This document shows, piece by piece, positions 36,393-49,182 of a DNA stretch of 64,000 nucleotides; within the stretch, counting starts at the first letter, position 1, and the number at the start of each line of letters is the position of its first letter. Source of the stretch: Chamaea fasciata. Lineage: Eukaryota; Chordata; Aves; Passeriformes; Sylviidae. The DNA is taken from positions 41,249,656 to 41,313,655 of the forward strand of contig JARCOQ010000007.1 of the NCBI GenBank assembly GCA_029207755.1, written 5' to 3'. A program made the position numbers and the translations under genes. Below the pieces are notes generated by a model. The model worked only from the letters and a program-made list of their open reading frames with translations, searched no databases and was not told the origin of the DNA.

Positions 36393-37899
36393 TTCGCGCC
36401 TTTCTGTTGCCTGGCTCTACTACTGTCCAGTGCATTCCCTAATATGAGTCTCACTTCTCTGCTGCTGCACAGTGCTGTTACAGTTTAAATACTTGTGTAC
36501 TCTTCTCTATGCCAACACACACTTCTACCTCTTTCTAGTCCCAAAAAACCTTCTTGTATTGCACATCTCAGTAGGCCAGCTCTACTCACTGTATTACTTC
36601 TCCTGTGTACATCAGGATGTCACTTTTCAGAGTCTATTGCTCATCAGCTTCCAGCCCGTTCTTACTCATTGGCATTTTTTAGTCAACTTGCTGACCTTTT
36701 CCCTAAGACTTCTTATTCTCCCCCTTGATATGTTTGTATACTCCATGATCTACCCAGGTCTTAACTCATGTTGGAAGTAATTTTTCTTAGTGGGAGACAC
36801 TCCCTTCCTCCCTGTCTGTCACTCTTTCCCTTCAGAAATATCCCAGTGCCTGCTCCTTTCTGGTAGGTTCCTGTTGGGCGGGTTCTCTAGTCATTGTTCC
36901 TGTCTCTGGTATGAGGTTGTTTGGGGATTAGGGCAAGGATAAAGTTAGCACCCCCCCAGCTAAGGGCAGTGTCTTTCCCATGTTGATGGGGTGCTTGTGT
37001 AGTGCAGCTGCCAGGTGCTCTGTGTCCAGGCTGTTGTTGCTTTGGGAGTGATGGGCTGGTGTAAGGCATGTGACTAGCCATGGGAGTGAGTGTCTCTCCT
37101 TGCCTCTTGACTTAGCTTCACATCTAACAATTGCTGAAACTATTGCAGAGAAGTAGAAATGGTTGAAGCTAAACAGTCTCAGGTATTATCAAATGAGGGA
37201 TCCCAAGAAATCCTGACTGCAAGTATCCATATCTGTGTACATACTTATGCCATTGCTGGTTAGTTTGCTCTGCTCCAGGGAAGGCTGAGGCAAAACAGGC
37301 TCCATAGGGAGAGCACACCAGTGCTTGAAAGTTCTGCTTACAATGCTTGCTTTGTTCAAGGATGGGAGAAAGGGCTGGAGAGAGCTCAGATGTCAAGGCT
37401 TCTCTGCTGAAGCCAAATCATGTAAAGGGCTTAAACAGATGGAAAGATAGTAATTTGGAAGGATGTCATTCTAGCTCTGCTTTGTGGAAATGCAGGTAAT
37501 GGGAAGTAGTTTCTAATTGCTTGATTACCCAGCAACTCCAAGGAGACCATCTTTTTCATCCACAGTTAATTGCAGCTTTTACAGGTTATTCAAGCACTAT
37601 TTTGCCATTCGCAAGAAACCTCCTGCAGCCATACAGTAAAGAAGCTTGTTGATTGAGCAGGGCAGGATACATCAGTGGTTTGACCGTGATTTATAAACAA
37701 AGCACGTGTTGTAGAGGAACCTCCTGTGCTGTGATTTGTGAAGGAGGATGCATATCCACAGTGATGTTTGGAGGATTCAGCCTTGGATTCCTGCTGTTGT
37801 ACCTGGCACAGCCCAGTGCTGTGCAAGTAAGAAACAGATACTCCTTGTCTGAGAACTCGTTGTCCTTGCAGCAAAACCATGGCTAAGAAGAATACTGCC

Positions 37900-38452
37900 C
37901 TTTGTCAAATGTAGAAACTAGACAATATAGAATTTTTGTCAAGTGTCTAAAGGGGAAAATGATGCCTAAAGATCTTTAGCTTTTTATATTTTTTTCACAG
38001 ATTTGTAGCCTTGTAGATTGCTAATACATGACTGTAGCTCCTAGTACTTTTCCTACCCTTTCCGTCTACATTTTAGAATAAGCTAATCTTCTAACACATT
38101 CCCAAAATACTTTTAGTCTTACTTAAGAAAAGGACCACCAACAAGGACATTTTGTTTTCCAACCAGAATCTTAGGAGACACAACAAGAAGTGGGATAGAG
38201 AAGCCCCTTTCTATCCAATGTGACCAATTCCAATGGGGCAGTACCCAGGGAAAAATTACCTAACCAACTGCTCTTCTAATTGGACAATACTTAATAGGTA
38301 TACTAATCAACTAACCCCATAAAAATTGTAGTATTACTGTACCATGTGTGGTTTTTTCCATATTGTGTACCTGAAGGTTTTCAAGTAAAGGTTTGCTATT
38401 AAATTATCATTCTAACATTGTTTGGGAAGGTTTGTTCTATTTCCAAGCAACA
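37900..38452 (+). mobile_element. Probable old LTR, plus strand (5' edge uncertain)
   Basis: From about 38150 the sequence has the order expected of an LTR. A U3-like stretch containing TGACCAATTCCAATGG is followed by a TATA-like CCATAAAAATTG, then a GTACCTGAAGG/TTTTCAAGTAAAGG segment resembling a decayed AATAAA region, and a U5-like end ATCATTCTAACATTG through CCAAGCAACA. It resembles avian ERVK-type LTRs as I remember them. The left boundary could be as late as 38100. Confidence 0.45.
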
Positions 38453-38489
38453 CTTCAAATTGCTCCCTATCTTTGGCTTATGAGTGGTA

Positions 38490-38840
38490 TTCTCCAATTT
38501 AGTACTCCAGCTAAAACCAACTGGAGGCACAAAAGGCAAAGATCATGGGTTGAGATAAGAACAATTTACTGGAAACAGCAATGGAATAAGAAAACAAACA
38601 ATAACAGCAAGAATATTAACAATGAAAGGTATAAGACAGGTAAACAATTTACGTGAAAAGCCCCTGACAATAAACAGTACCTCACTGTTCTGTCCACCAC
38701 TTTAACTGGATTGGAAGGAACCCCTTCTTCTAAGAGAAGGAGAGTGAAGTGGTATCAAGTAACTTTAGTGTCCTGGCCACACCCCTCCCAGTTACTGCAA
38801 AATATTAACCCTGTCCTGATTGGAAGTAGGGCACTCCCAA
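38490..38840 (-). mobile_element. Probable old LTR fragment, minus strand
   Basis: The words GGCACAAAAGGCAAAGATCA, GAACAATTTACTGGAAAC, ACCTCACTGTTCTGTCCACC and TGGAAGGAACCCCTTC follow in the order I recall for a common avian LTR read on its reverse strand. No coding frame is present. Family and edges are unsure, and it abuts the + strand LTR-like segment. Confidence 0.4.
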
Positions 38841-41800
38841 AGTTCCCCAAGTGTTTTTTTGGGTTAGATACATGAAATATTATTCATCTGTTGTTGAAAT
38901 GTACCCATATACACCTGGGAATATGGTCACTGCAGTGATCTGCAGTCATGCTGCACCGCCATTTGACAAGGAGGGACAAAAATTGTATGCCCATGTGTAC
39001 TGCTGTGGGAAAGATGGAGAATGAGACCACATCAAGGTGCTAATCCCCAGTGTAAGAGACTTCCCTGTCGTCATACTGTTAAGATAGTATGAGAAATAGG
39101 GGGAAGAGAAAAAATTCTTTTTACTCCTATTTCTGTATGAATTCTTGGTATAGTATGGCAGCCTCAGCTGTGCCAGTGACAGGGAGAGGGATGGACTTGA
39201 TTCCCTGTCTTCTGGAATTGTTGATGAGCATTTTAAGCTCTGGCGAGACATATGCTTATTACTGATTTGCAGAATGATTCAAGTAATGCTCAGCCTTGTG
39301 GGAGAGGAGCTAGGCCTTCAGTAGGCTGTTGGGTATTACACTGCATGTCCTACAGCATCCAAGTTATTCCCAAGGAATTATGAGCCACTTTCTGTAGCTG
39401 GCTCCATATGGTGCTCTAGAGAAGATTAATTTACTGTGCTAGATTGCAAGGTCTTCATGTCATAATGAAGGTTGCTGCAGGTTCTGTTATGGCTCCAGAA
39501 AGCCTTTTCTCAGGTGGGCAGTGTTGTCTAACCCACCCAGGATGCAGGACACATGCCTGCTTCCTCCAGTGTTGTACAGCCTTGTGATTGAGTACTCTGC
39601 CCAAAAGCACTGATGTATGGCACAGTGCACTGTCCCTCTCGTGGTTGCTTGGGGCTGTGGACTGATGCAGAATGGTTTTGCTGAGCACCCAGGTCTCCTG
39701 TGGCTTGTGAACCTGGTTCTGTCCTAAAACACCATCTCCAGCAATGCTGTGCTGGGGTGGTCTGTGAAGTCCGTCATTGTTCATTACATCACTAACAGAC
39801 TCAGGGCAACCAGATCTAGGTCAGCAAGAGCCTTTTTTGCCTGCTATGGGTGTTGTCAGTCACAGGAAATCTCCTTATTCTGCATTAACCTGTGTTACCC
39901 ACCAGTGTGGAAGCTGAGCTGTGGTGGCCATTGCTCTGACAGTGTTAGGGGCTGGAAAGTGGGATGGGAAGATATGGCCCTTCTCCCACCACTCGGAGTC
40001 TCTTGCAGTACACCCGGCACGGCTTCCAAGCAGACGTCAATAGAAACCACATTTTTATTAAAACTGTAATGACGAATAAAAAAACTTCACATTTCTTTCA
40101 ATAACTTGGGAAATAAAAAAGAGATTTTTATCATTTATGAAAAGGATTTTGGCCATAAAAAGGTAATTTAAAGAGTCTGAGATGGATGGCGAATAGCATT
40201 AATGTCACCCAGAACAAATGGTCCTGCATTACTCAACTGAAAGGCACAAGTGCCTGCCTGTGCAGGTCCCGCTGCTGCTGCAGCCTCTGCTGTGCTTGCC
40301 CTGCCTTGTCTCTGATAAGAGACCCCAGTCACTGGCAGATCCCAGTGTGGCTGCCTCTGCACCGAGCCCTTGTGTGGGCAGCAGCTGTCCAGAACTGCTG
40401 CTCCAAGGGCAGATGGGAAAAGCAGAGAGCTTTAGGTGGCTCAGGAAGTGAACCTTGCTTTGTTTCTTGTTGTTCCTGCTCACTCTGTACGCAAGCTCCA
40501 GTGTTACTGACCCTTACTGTCGTGCTGAGGACAGCCTGGTGTGTCCTTACTGCCAGGGGAGCTTTGGAAGAGAGTACTGCCTCTTTCCACGGGTTTTCTC
40601 TCCACTCAGAGCTCCTGGGAGAGTTTGGTTGGGTTCTGCTCATGGCAGCCTCTTACTGGGTACTCTAGGCCCCATAGTCTAAGAGAGGGAGGGTTTTGAG
40701 TATAGATTAGAGCATAATCTCCTTTGACTTCTTTCAAATTAGTAAGATTTACAGTATAGGAATTTGGATAGTAGATTTTCTGAAGGATTGTTTGGAGGGC
40801 CTTTTGTAAGGAAGAGAAAAACTTCGGATCAGAAAGTGCAATGGGGAATGGCCTGGTAGTAGTTCTGAATAGTTCTGAACTGGATGCTTAGTGACGTTTT
40901 TTGCCTTCAATTTACAAATTCTTTAGGTGCCTGGGGTGTATGACATACCTGCATGGAATTTGTTGGCTCAGTGTCTGTGCAGACAGTAAGCTGTGTTCAG
41001 TAGAATTTTCTCAGAGTTTTGATTACACCTGAAGTGTTACTCTGAAGAAGATACATCTTGGCTGACAGTACGCACGGCAGCTGTGTCAGGCTGTATTCAG
41101 TGTCCATGTCCTGCAGAGGTGGTGGATGTGCTGCACAGCAATGCTCGGGCCATTGACAGAAAACACTTCTCAGCATGTGGGTAACCCTTCCAATTCCAAA
41201 CAATTACTGGAAATTGCAGTCTGCAGCTGGGATTAATAGTCTTCGTTCTTGCATATGGAGACTTTATTTTTTCAAATGTGTATTTCCTTTGCTCAGCAGT
41301 CTCCAGGCATTTCTGACACAGCAGGATCTGTGTAGGGGCAGAAACACTGAGCTGTTATGTTGAGGGATTGGCTTCTGTTTCAAAACCCACTGCTGATGCC
41401 CTCTGAAATATTCTTGATGCTCTGATCTGTCACAGGCTGGGTTTGCTATGCTTGATTTTTCTCTGAGGGAGTGAAGAATCCTGTCATCTGCCTGCCCAGT
41501 GATCTTTTAATGTCCTACTTGATGCTGCCTAGTTATTATCTCCTAATTTCTTTCAGGATTTTACATCTGCACAGTTACTTGGCTCTTGACCCATCAGAAA
41601 CATGAAAACAGGATGCAGTGAGTCAGGCAACTTATGCCAATAAGTTATTTGTAGATGAAACAAATCACGTAAGATGAAATAAGGAATTACAGGGCCTGAC
41701 CTTGACATATCTGTATTTTTCTAAAACACAGAATAGTCACACAGAATTTTTATGAATTTATAAGATATACGGTGATCTAATAGGTTTTGTTTTATGGCAC

Positions 41801-44779
41801 TTCTGGGATCTGTCTGACAGGCAGCTCTTGATTCTATGGAAGGATGCTGAGCCATAAAAAACACTTCAACTCTGCCTGCAAGTTTTCTTCCCTGTGAAAA
41901 AATTGCTAGGAGCACTGGAAATTTTCCTTGTGAGAAGCGACACACTCAGCATACTTTTATGTTTTGAGGATTGAGGCAAAAATTGGGATCTAAGGTGTCT
42001 CAATGTTCTTTGCATCATTAGTGAGCAGTGTGTTTGTTCCTTATAGGCAGACCAGCGTGAGGAAGTTTTCTCACGTTACATTTGTGAACATTAGGCACAT
42101 TTTACACTTATTTTCTTTAAGCTTTGTAGTATTTAGTTTTACAGGATATATGTAGTTCAGAGCCAAACCTCTGAAGCTGTCTGTGACAACTGAAGAAGTA
42201 AACTCACGTGACCTATTGCTTGTGCCAGGAGAGCTCAGCTGAAGCAAATCTACAAGTTTCTCCCTTACAAAGCTCACATAACTACTGCATCTCAAATTGG
42301 CAAGTTCTTGGAAAATGCTCTTCAGCACCAATCCTTCCAAATTTCAAATTATTAATAGAAAATTTACATTAGTTAGCTCATTTTGGATAATGAATGGAAC
42401 TGAGGTGTTATCAGTTGTGCATGGAGAACAAAGCTAATTTTCTCAAGCACCTTATTGGATGTAGCTGATTGGTTTAGGTCTATTAACTGCTATTCCCATT
42501 TATCAAGAAAGGCTAGAAGGAGGCTAGAGCAATTAAAATTACCAGGGCTTGTTAAGAGGGGCTATAGTAAAGAAGTCTCTCCATGTAACTTTTCCTGCCT
42601 TGCCCTTTGTAAGCTGCTAATGTTTTAGCCCTGGTGGCCAAGAAAACCCATAAGTCAATGCCTCTTCTCCTGGTCCATCTTTTGTCCTTTGGACCCAATC
42701 TATTCCTCTTCTATATTTTTTTTTCCTTTTTGTTTGAAAGAGGTATGAGGCTGATTCTTAATGGGATATCCTGGCCAAGGCCTTTGCCAGTCCCTTGCAG
42801 CCATTAGAACCAGGTCAGGAATTACAGATTGGCTGCTCCAAGATAAACATTTGAGACAGTGGGTGGTTCTCAGTGAGTGAGCAGGAAGGAATGGAAAAGG
42901 TATGGAGCAGAGTGGTTCTGTAGGCATTGTCTCTCTAATTACTGCATATAGCACACTGATTACAATGTGTTGGACTGAGTGTCTCCAGTGACTTAGTATC
43001 TTGTACCTGATGAGGGAGAAAGTGCAGCCTGACCCCTCTGGGATACTCCCTCCTGACTTTGCTCTCCTCAGGACATGTCTGAAGTAGATCTTGGTACTTG
43101 GCCCCTCTTTGGTGAGGTTAATCTTGGGTTGTAATGAGGTGCTTTTTGAGATGGTTACAATAGATGGAATCCACCAAACTGTTTATCTGCATCCACAGAA
43201 GCCCAAATATTTTGAACTATAGGAAACAGAGCTACATACCAGTTAGTATTTAGAGGTCCTGTCCTGCTCCTGTTTCAGAGGCTGACTTTGTTGCTCCATT
43301 TTTGAGCTGCATCAGCCTGAGGGAAGGAAGAAAGGCCGTTGGATTCTGGCTTTAAATAGTGGGTTGGTAGATTGCTTGGAAATGCATGTGAATTAATCAA
43401 AATTATCTTCCAAGCTTTGTTTCTGTAGCCCACTTTTGTCCTGGTAACAACCGGTAGCAGTACACACTGGGGATGTCAGAGGAGAACTTCCATTCAAGCT
43501 GTTTCTTACTGTACCCTGGACTGTCAGCCCTTCCTTTTGCTGTACTTGTCACCCTGCAGTGGCAGCAGCAATGCTAGGCCTGTAAGTGTAGTTGATTTAT
43601 GTTAACTGTTGAAACAATAATGTTTAATCTGTAAAGTGCTAATCTATTTTTTATGTTGATTATGAATAGGCCAGCTGTGCCTACTTTCCTATTCATAGAG
43701 TTTAGTGAACAAACCTATTTCACTGGCTGGGTTTGGAGGGTAATTTACATGAGAGCAGACACTGCTTTAAGGAAAGTAAATCAGCCGGGTTACACCAGTG
43801 AAGCAGGGATTTGGCAGCCCTGCACTGAGATCTGGGGGCAAGGAAAAAAACATGGGAGGAAGAGGAGAAAGACAGATAATAAATGAACTGTTGTAGGAGC
43901 AAACAGGTCAGAGCAGACATGTGAAAAGCAGGGGAAATATGGTCAGGAAAAGAAAGGAAAAATTGATATTCAGAGGAGAGATTGATGAGAAGGAAACAGG
44001 GCAGGATGTGGCTGGTTTAGCATAGGACTCCTCTTTGCAGAGAGCTTGGGACCCCATGGTTTGTATGACTGGTCATTAGGGAGGACCTAATGCATGGTGT
44101 CAGTGACACTATTGGCAAAGTCAGTTGTGGATTTAATTTGTTGTGCAGTTGTCTCTTTTGAGGGACTTTAATTGATCTCTGTACATTTTTTCCCCAAGAG
44201 TTGGCTGCAAAGGATACAAACTCCAGGGCCCCATCAATTCTACCTCATCTTCTGCTTAGTCCCTGCACCTTGGTCTCTGTGGTGTGGACTGCTGAAGAGC
44301 TGTGTCTTTCACATTGGCTTATCTGCCGTGTGTGCTGGTGTTTCAATATCCCATCAAGGCACAGTTAACACCAGTAACTGGCTTATGAGCTTTACATCTT
44401 TGGCAGAGCTTTACTACCTTTTAAGTATAATTCTTCTAAAGTAGTGACCTTATTATATCCCTTTCTTGATACGAGTTCAGTTCTGGCAGGGCTGCCCACA
44501 TCTGCCAGACTGCATGTACTTCCAGGTCCACCTCAGACCCCTACTCCTACTTTCCCGTTCTATTAATCTGGGGCAGTGTTATGTGTCAGTAAGACTTCAG
44601 GCCTGCTCGTACCTGTGTGATTATAACCAAAGCCAGAGGAAAGGATATAACTGGGCAGAATCTGTCTGGGACTGGGCTTTGCACTCTGCATGTCATCATT
44701 GTACTGTGCCTCTGTTCACCCTGGTGACAGCTGTTGTGTTGTCCAATGCTGTTTCTGTCATTCCTGCTCTTTGTCCCAG

Positions 44780-45216
44780 GTGATGAAGATCATCAGAGGG
44801 CTGGAACACCACTCCTGTGAACACAGGATGAAAGAGTTGAGGTTGTTCAGCCTGGAGGAAGACTGGGGGAGACATCATAGCCCGTTTTAGTACCTAAAGA
44901 GAGTCTTTATAAGAGAGCCGGAGAGTAGTGTGGTAGTGATAGGACATGGGGGAATAACTTCAAACTGAAAGATAGGTTTAGGTTAGATATTAGGAAAAAA
45001 TTCTAATTTTTCTGATTTCTGTGAAGGTTGTGAGGTATTGGAACAGGCTGCCAAGATAAATTGTGTCTTCCCCATTCCTAGATGTGTTTAAAGCCAGCCT
45101 GGATGGGGCTTTGAGCAACCTGGTTTAGTGGAAGGTATCACTGCCCATGGCAGGGAGGTTGGAACTAACTGATCTTTAAGGTCCCTTCCAACCCAAACCA
45201 TTCTATGATACTATAA
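44780..45216 (+). mobile_element. CR1 LINE 3' end, plus strand
   Basis: This is a typical CR1 3' untranslated region: CTGGAACACCACTCCTGTGA, TTGTTCAGCCTGGAGGA, TTAGATATTAGGAAAAA, GGAACAGGCTGCC, CAGCCTGGATGGGGCTTTGA and AGGTCCCTTCCAACCCAAAC, ending ATTCTATG at 45200-45207. It is 5'-truncated with no reverse-transcriptase part. It lies on the same strand as a second CR1 tail about 0.7 kb further on. Confidence 0.9.
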
Positions 45217-45944
45217 AACAAAATGCAGTACTGTCCTGCAGTACACACACTGAGGAACCCTCCACTCCTCCTGCACGCCCTGCCTCTGTGCACACACAAG
45301 CACTGTCCTGATCCTATTCTTCATTTGCCTCTCTGTGGATAGATTTTACCTACCATTCCCCATATAAGCTGTATACAAATGCCCTGCTCTATGCTTCCTT
45401 TTTAACTCTGTGCTCAAGCCTTGGCACAGTTTCACTTCCTAACCAAATCCTTGTACCCGACCTCTTCCAAACATCCCCTCATCACACTCTGTATAGTCAC
45501 ATAAAACTGCCCATACACATTCCCCCCCAACCCCCCTGCCTTGTCTTATACACTTCTTGAAGCCCCCAGGCTTTCAAAGCTGAATCAGAGGCATTTCGGA
45601 TGAGGCACAGGTGATGTGTGTTCCTGGAGGTTCCCATATATCCTCAGGCTCTGGCAGCTGGTTATTTCTCACAGGACTGCTGCTGTTGTGCAGGCTTACT
45701 GCTGACAGGGCCCTTGGAGCATCTCTGCAGTCCTCTGTGAGCCTCCCCCTGCCTGGCTGTGACTAACATGGAGCTTGTTTATTGTGGCTTCTTGACCCTT
45801 TCCTACCCAGGTTTTAGCCAGTGCGTGGTGGGGGATGTGTTTATATCTGGAGTCAAAACAGTCTTGGAAGTTCATTTGCTTCTGGGTGTTTTCTTAAATC
45901 TAACCACCTTGCCTATGTGCCAACTGGCCCTATCTCTGTGGCAT

Positions 45945-46152
45945 TTCGAGTGAAACTTCATTTTGGTACAGGTAGGAAGTTTTTTACATTGAGAACTACC
46001 AATGGCAACAGCTTCCCCAGGGATGTGGCAGAGATCTCGTCACTGGAGGTTTTCAAGATGTTACAATCTCTTCTAGGCTCCCTTTGCCATGAAAAGTTAA
46101 ACCAGACCATCTTTTGACGTCCCTTCCAGCCAGAGCTGTTCTATGATTTGAT
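45945..46152 (+). mobile_element. CR1 LINE 3' end, short fragment, plus strand
   Basis: The words TTTTACATTGAGAA, ATGTGGCAGAGATCTCGTCA, TGGAGGTTTTCAAGATG and CGTCCCTTCCAGCCAGAGC, with a final GTTCTATG at 46138-46145, match the last 200 bases of a CR1 element. It is more diverged than the neighbour at 44780-45216. Confidence 0.8.
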
Positions 46153-48120
46153 GACTCTTTGCGAATGTTCTGTCTTTGCACCAGGCTGCTGGCATCTGTA
46201 GGGGTGATAAATCATTTGGGGATATGTCTTCAGCAATTCAGTCAAGGGGTTCATCGTGTTGGGGACCTTCACGTATCTTACTACATGTGTGGCTCAAGAG
46301 AAATGGAACTTCGAGGGGATGGGGGACAATTGTCTTTTTTTGACCTGTTATTTGTCATTTCACCAGGCACTTGATGTCTAGTACTAGATTTAGGCCTCTA
46401 AATGAGGTCAGTGTTGATGACAAGGTCAAGGCTGCAGGCATACTTGACAAAAAAGTTGGTGACATTCTCTGTTGTGATGAGAAAGGAGATGGAAGGGATG
46501 GTTTGACTGAGAAGATTAGGAACTGTGCTTTAACTTTGTTGAATGTGAAGAGAGATATGACTGTCTGAAAAAAGATGACTGAGAAACAGGCTGAAATTGT
46601 AGTTTGGCTAGAAGCAGGCTGATGTAGAATACAGAGCCAGAACTACAAGTCAGCAGAAAGGAAGTGGGAATTTTATGTGAGCTATTATCCAGATGCAGTG
46701 GTGGGGGTAGAGGTTGTGAGCAGAGCTTTGTGTAACAGCTCCAGAAAGCTGGGAAAGAGATAAGCCAGCTGCTCAGATATACTAAGAGAGTCATTAAAAG
46801 AGCAGAAGGCTGAGGAGACTCTTCCCCTTCCTTAGCAGCTCCTGGGATGTTCCTGCTCTGTTAGCACTTTCAGCTCTATTGCTTGGGAGCTGAAGAGCTG
46901 CAAAGAACACAGAAAGCCTTGAAGACTTTAATAGAGAGGGGCCAGTACTGCTCTACCTCAGCCATGGAATAAGAATCCCTTTGGGCAGATGCAGTAAAGA
47001 GTTGTCTTCTGCTGTGCTTCCACTGTGCACTGGGGTAACAAATGAGACCCTCTGTTAGCAGGGGGAGGAAAGAAAAAAAATGCTTTCAGTTAAAATACAA
47101 AAAGATGGCTGGGAGTAGAGTCATTGTGTGCTCTTGAAGGGCTGTGATTCCAGTCTGTCTGAACAACTGACAAGTGTGGTTCCATTCTCACAGACAGGAG
47201 AGATGCAGAGGAAGTAATATTTCCCCAAAAAGTCAGAGAGGAAAGAGTGGATTTAATAAGCGTTACTCAACTGGTAGAAAGATAAAAGAGCAAATTAAAC
47301 AAAGCATTTGTATGTGCAAGGGAAGACCAGGGAAGCATCTGCCCCATAGTCTGCACTGTTGGAGTGAGTAAGTAGATCACAACTCACTATTTTCTTTTTC
47401 AGCATGATGGAATGGAAAGCAAACAGGATTATATATGTATACATACATCTTGGCTTTGCTTTGCTTTGGTCTGTGCATTTTGCATAGGCTATAAGGTACT
47501 TATGTCATGCAACATAGAGTGCACAGTGACATTGTTTACTGTACACATAAGAGAGACTGTAGCTTTACATCTTCCCTTTCCACACAAGCATAGTTGTTGG
47601 TGGAGTCTTGCTTGACCATTAGAATAAGGAAGCACTGGCTGCTGTTGGAGGACAGTCACCGACAGGCTGGGGTGTGGAAATGGTTTAGGGTATCAGGAAA
47701 ATGACTAGATGCACAAGATGGTATATTCTGAGATGGAAGGAAGTGGGATGCTGAACAGGTCGCAGGTCATTGTGCTAATTAACTGCATCTGGAGACAGAA
47801 AATCAGCATTTTCTCAATCTCCACATCAGTGTTAGAGGGACTAGTAATCCCTTTGTTATCACTTGGGAATTCTGAGGAAATAGTTGATTCAGTCATGCAA
47901 GGTTCTTCCACCTTCCATCTTCTCCATAGGGAAGTGAACAGGACTTGCAGTTAAAAATTTCGATGTAGCTTCCAACAGCAAAATCTTTCCTTTGGTAATG
48001 GACATTTTTGAGAAGTAGAATTTCTTGGAATATAATTCTGCATATGAGGATATAGACATGGGGGAAAGCTCCCTGTGTGGAGTACTTTGACCAGGAATAA
48101 TGTTTGCACACACATGGATG

Positions 48121-48175
48121 GATTGGATTGGATTGGATTGGATTGGATTAGATTAGATTAGATTAGATTAGATTA
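48121..48175. repeat. Pentanucleotide microsatellite, GATTG x5 then GATTA x6
   Basis: Eleven tandem pentanucleotides switch cleanly from GATTG to GATTA after the fifth unit, with GGATG immediately before as a decayed unit. Confidence 0.95.
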
Positions 48176-49158
48176 GAAACTTGTTTGGAGACATCCCAGC
48201 TTTGCTGATTTTTTTCTCTGATTTCATCTATATGCTTGTGCTACCAAAGTTGTTATGCTAGCCCTGCAGATGATGTCTGGACTCTGCTTTCTTACAATTT
48301 AGCTCGATATCTGCCTTACATCAGAAGTATATTGTGCAGTTTCTCTGCTTTCAGAGTGCTTTGTGAAACCAGCATCTGGACAAAGAGCAGCCAAATGAAA
48401 CTAAATACGAAAGAGGCTGTGGGGAAATGCTGTTGGAAAACCTGTAGAACTCCCAGCTGTTGAAAGCACCTGTGGGTGCTGAGCTAATCTGCTAATTTTA
48501 GCGTCCTGTGTCTTTGGAAGGTAGTAGGACATCCAGTAGTTTAATTGGCGAAAGACATTTATCTCCTTGTACCAGCCAGGAGGATGTTCCTGAGCCAGTT
48601 ATATTCCAGTCTGGCCATGATAATCCTTGCTTTTGTTAGGCTGAATATTGTTTGTTTGTGGGAGCCATGGGTAAGTGGCTCACCTTTTAGAGAGATGGGA
48701 GATGAGGTCCAACTCACACACAGAGTCTCAGAGACATACATCTGCTCTGTCTGCTCATTGCTCTTACTGCCTGTTGTAGCTGTCACCACTGAGATCCAGG
48801 TTTCGATCTGGCATGAGTGATAGTTTCAGACAGTTCTGCCATGTCTTAAGGATCTGAGTTACTCAGGAAAATAAATGAAGCTTCCATGGTGTGTCTGAGC
48901 ACAGACTGTTATGCAGGAGTCATCAGGGATGGAATAAAAGGTGCTTTTCCTCAGGGTATAGCTCTGTAACAATTAAAGGTACTATAGCAAGTGAAGTGGA
49001 CCGATACTGCTGCTGTACAGCTCAATGGATGGATGTGGTGAATACAAGAGTGGCTTCGTGTAGGCTTTTCCGCTGCTTGTCTAGCCAAAAGAGACTATAG
49101 AAAAAAGGATTGTAGATGAGCAGAACAGGAAGGAGCCAGGATCCTGGGTATCAGACAA

Positions 49159-49182
49159 TGAGTGAGTGAGTGAGTGAGTGAG
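49159..49182. repeat. TGAG tetranucleotide microsatellite, 6 copies
   Basis: Six perfect TGAG units. Confidence 0.95.

Noticed and set aside
40186..40668. 160-codon + strand frame
   Set aside because: It is rich in cysteine, serine and leucine, as expected from random open intron, and shows no domain; three other frames are also open here.
46371..46568. Charged 65-codon + strand frame
   Set aside because: It has no recognisable family, no coherent splice context, and lies just after a CR1 tail in ordinary intron.
47715..47760. Another minus-strand CR1 tail (TATTCTGAGATGGAAGG)
   Set aside because: The match is short and isolated, with no continuing CR1 sequence.
48121..49182. CRISPR-like spaced repeats
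   Set aside because: The repeats are directly tandem microsatellites without spacers, in vertebrate intron.
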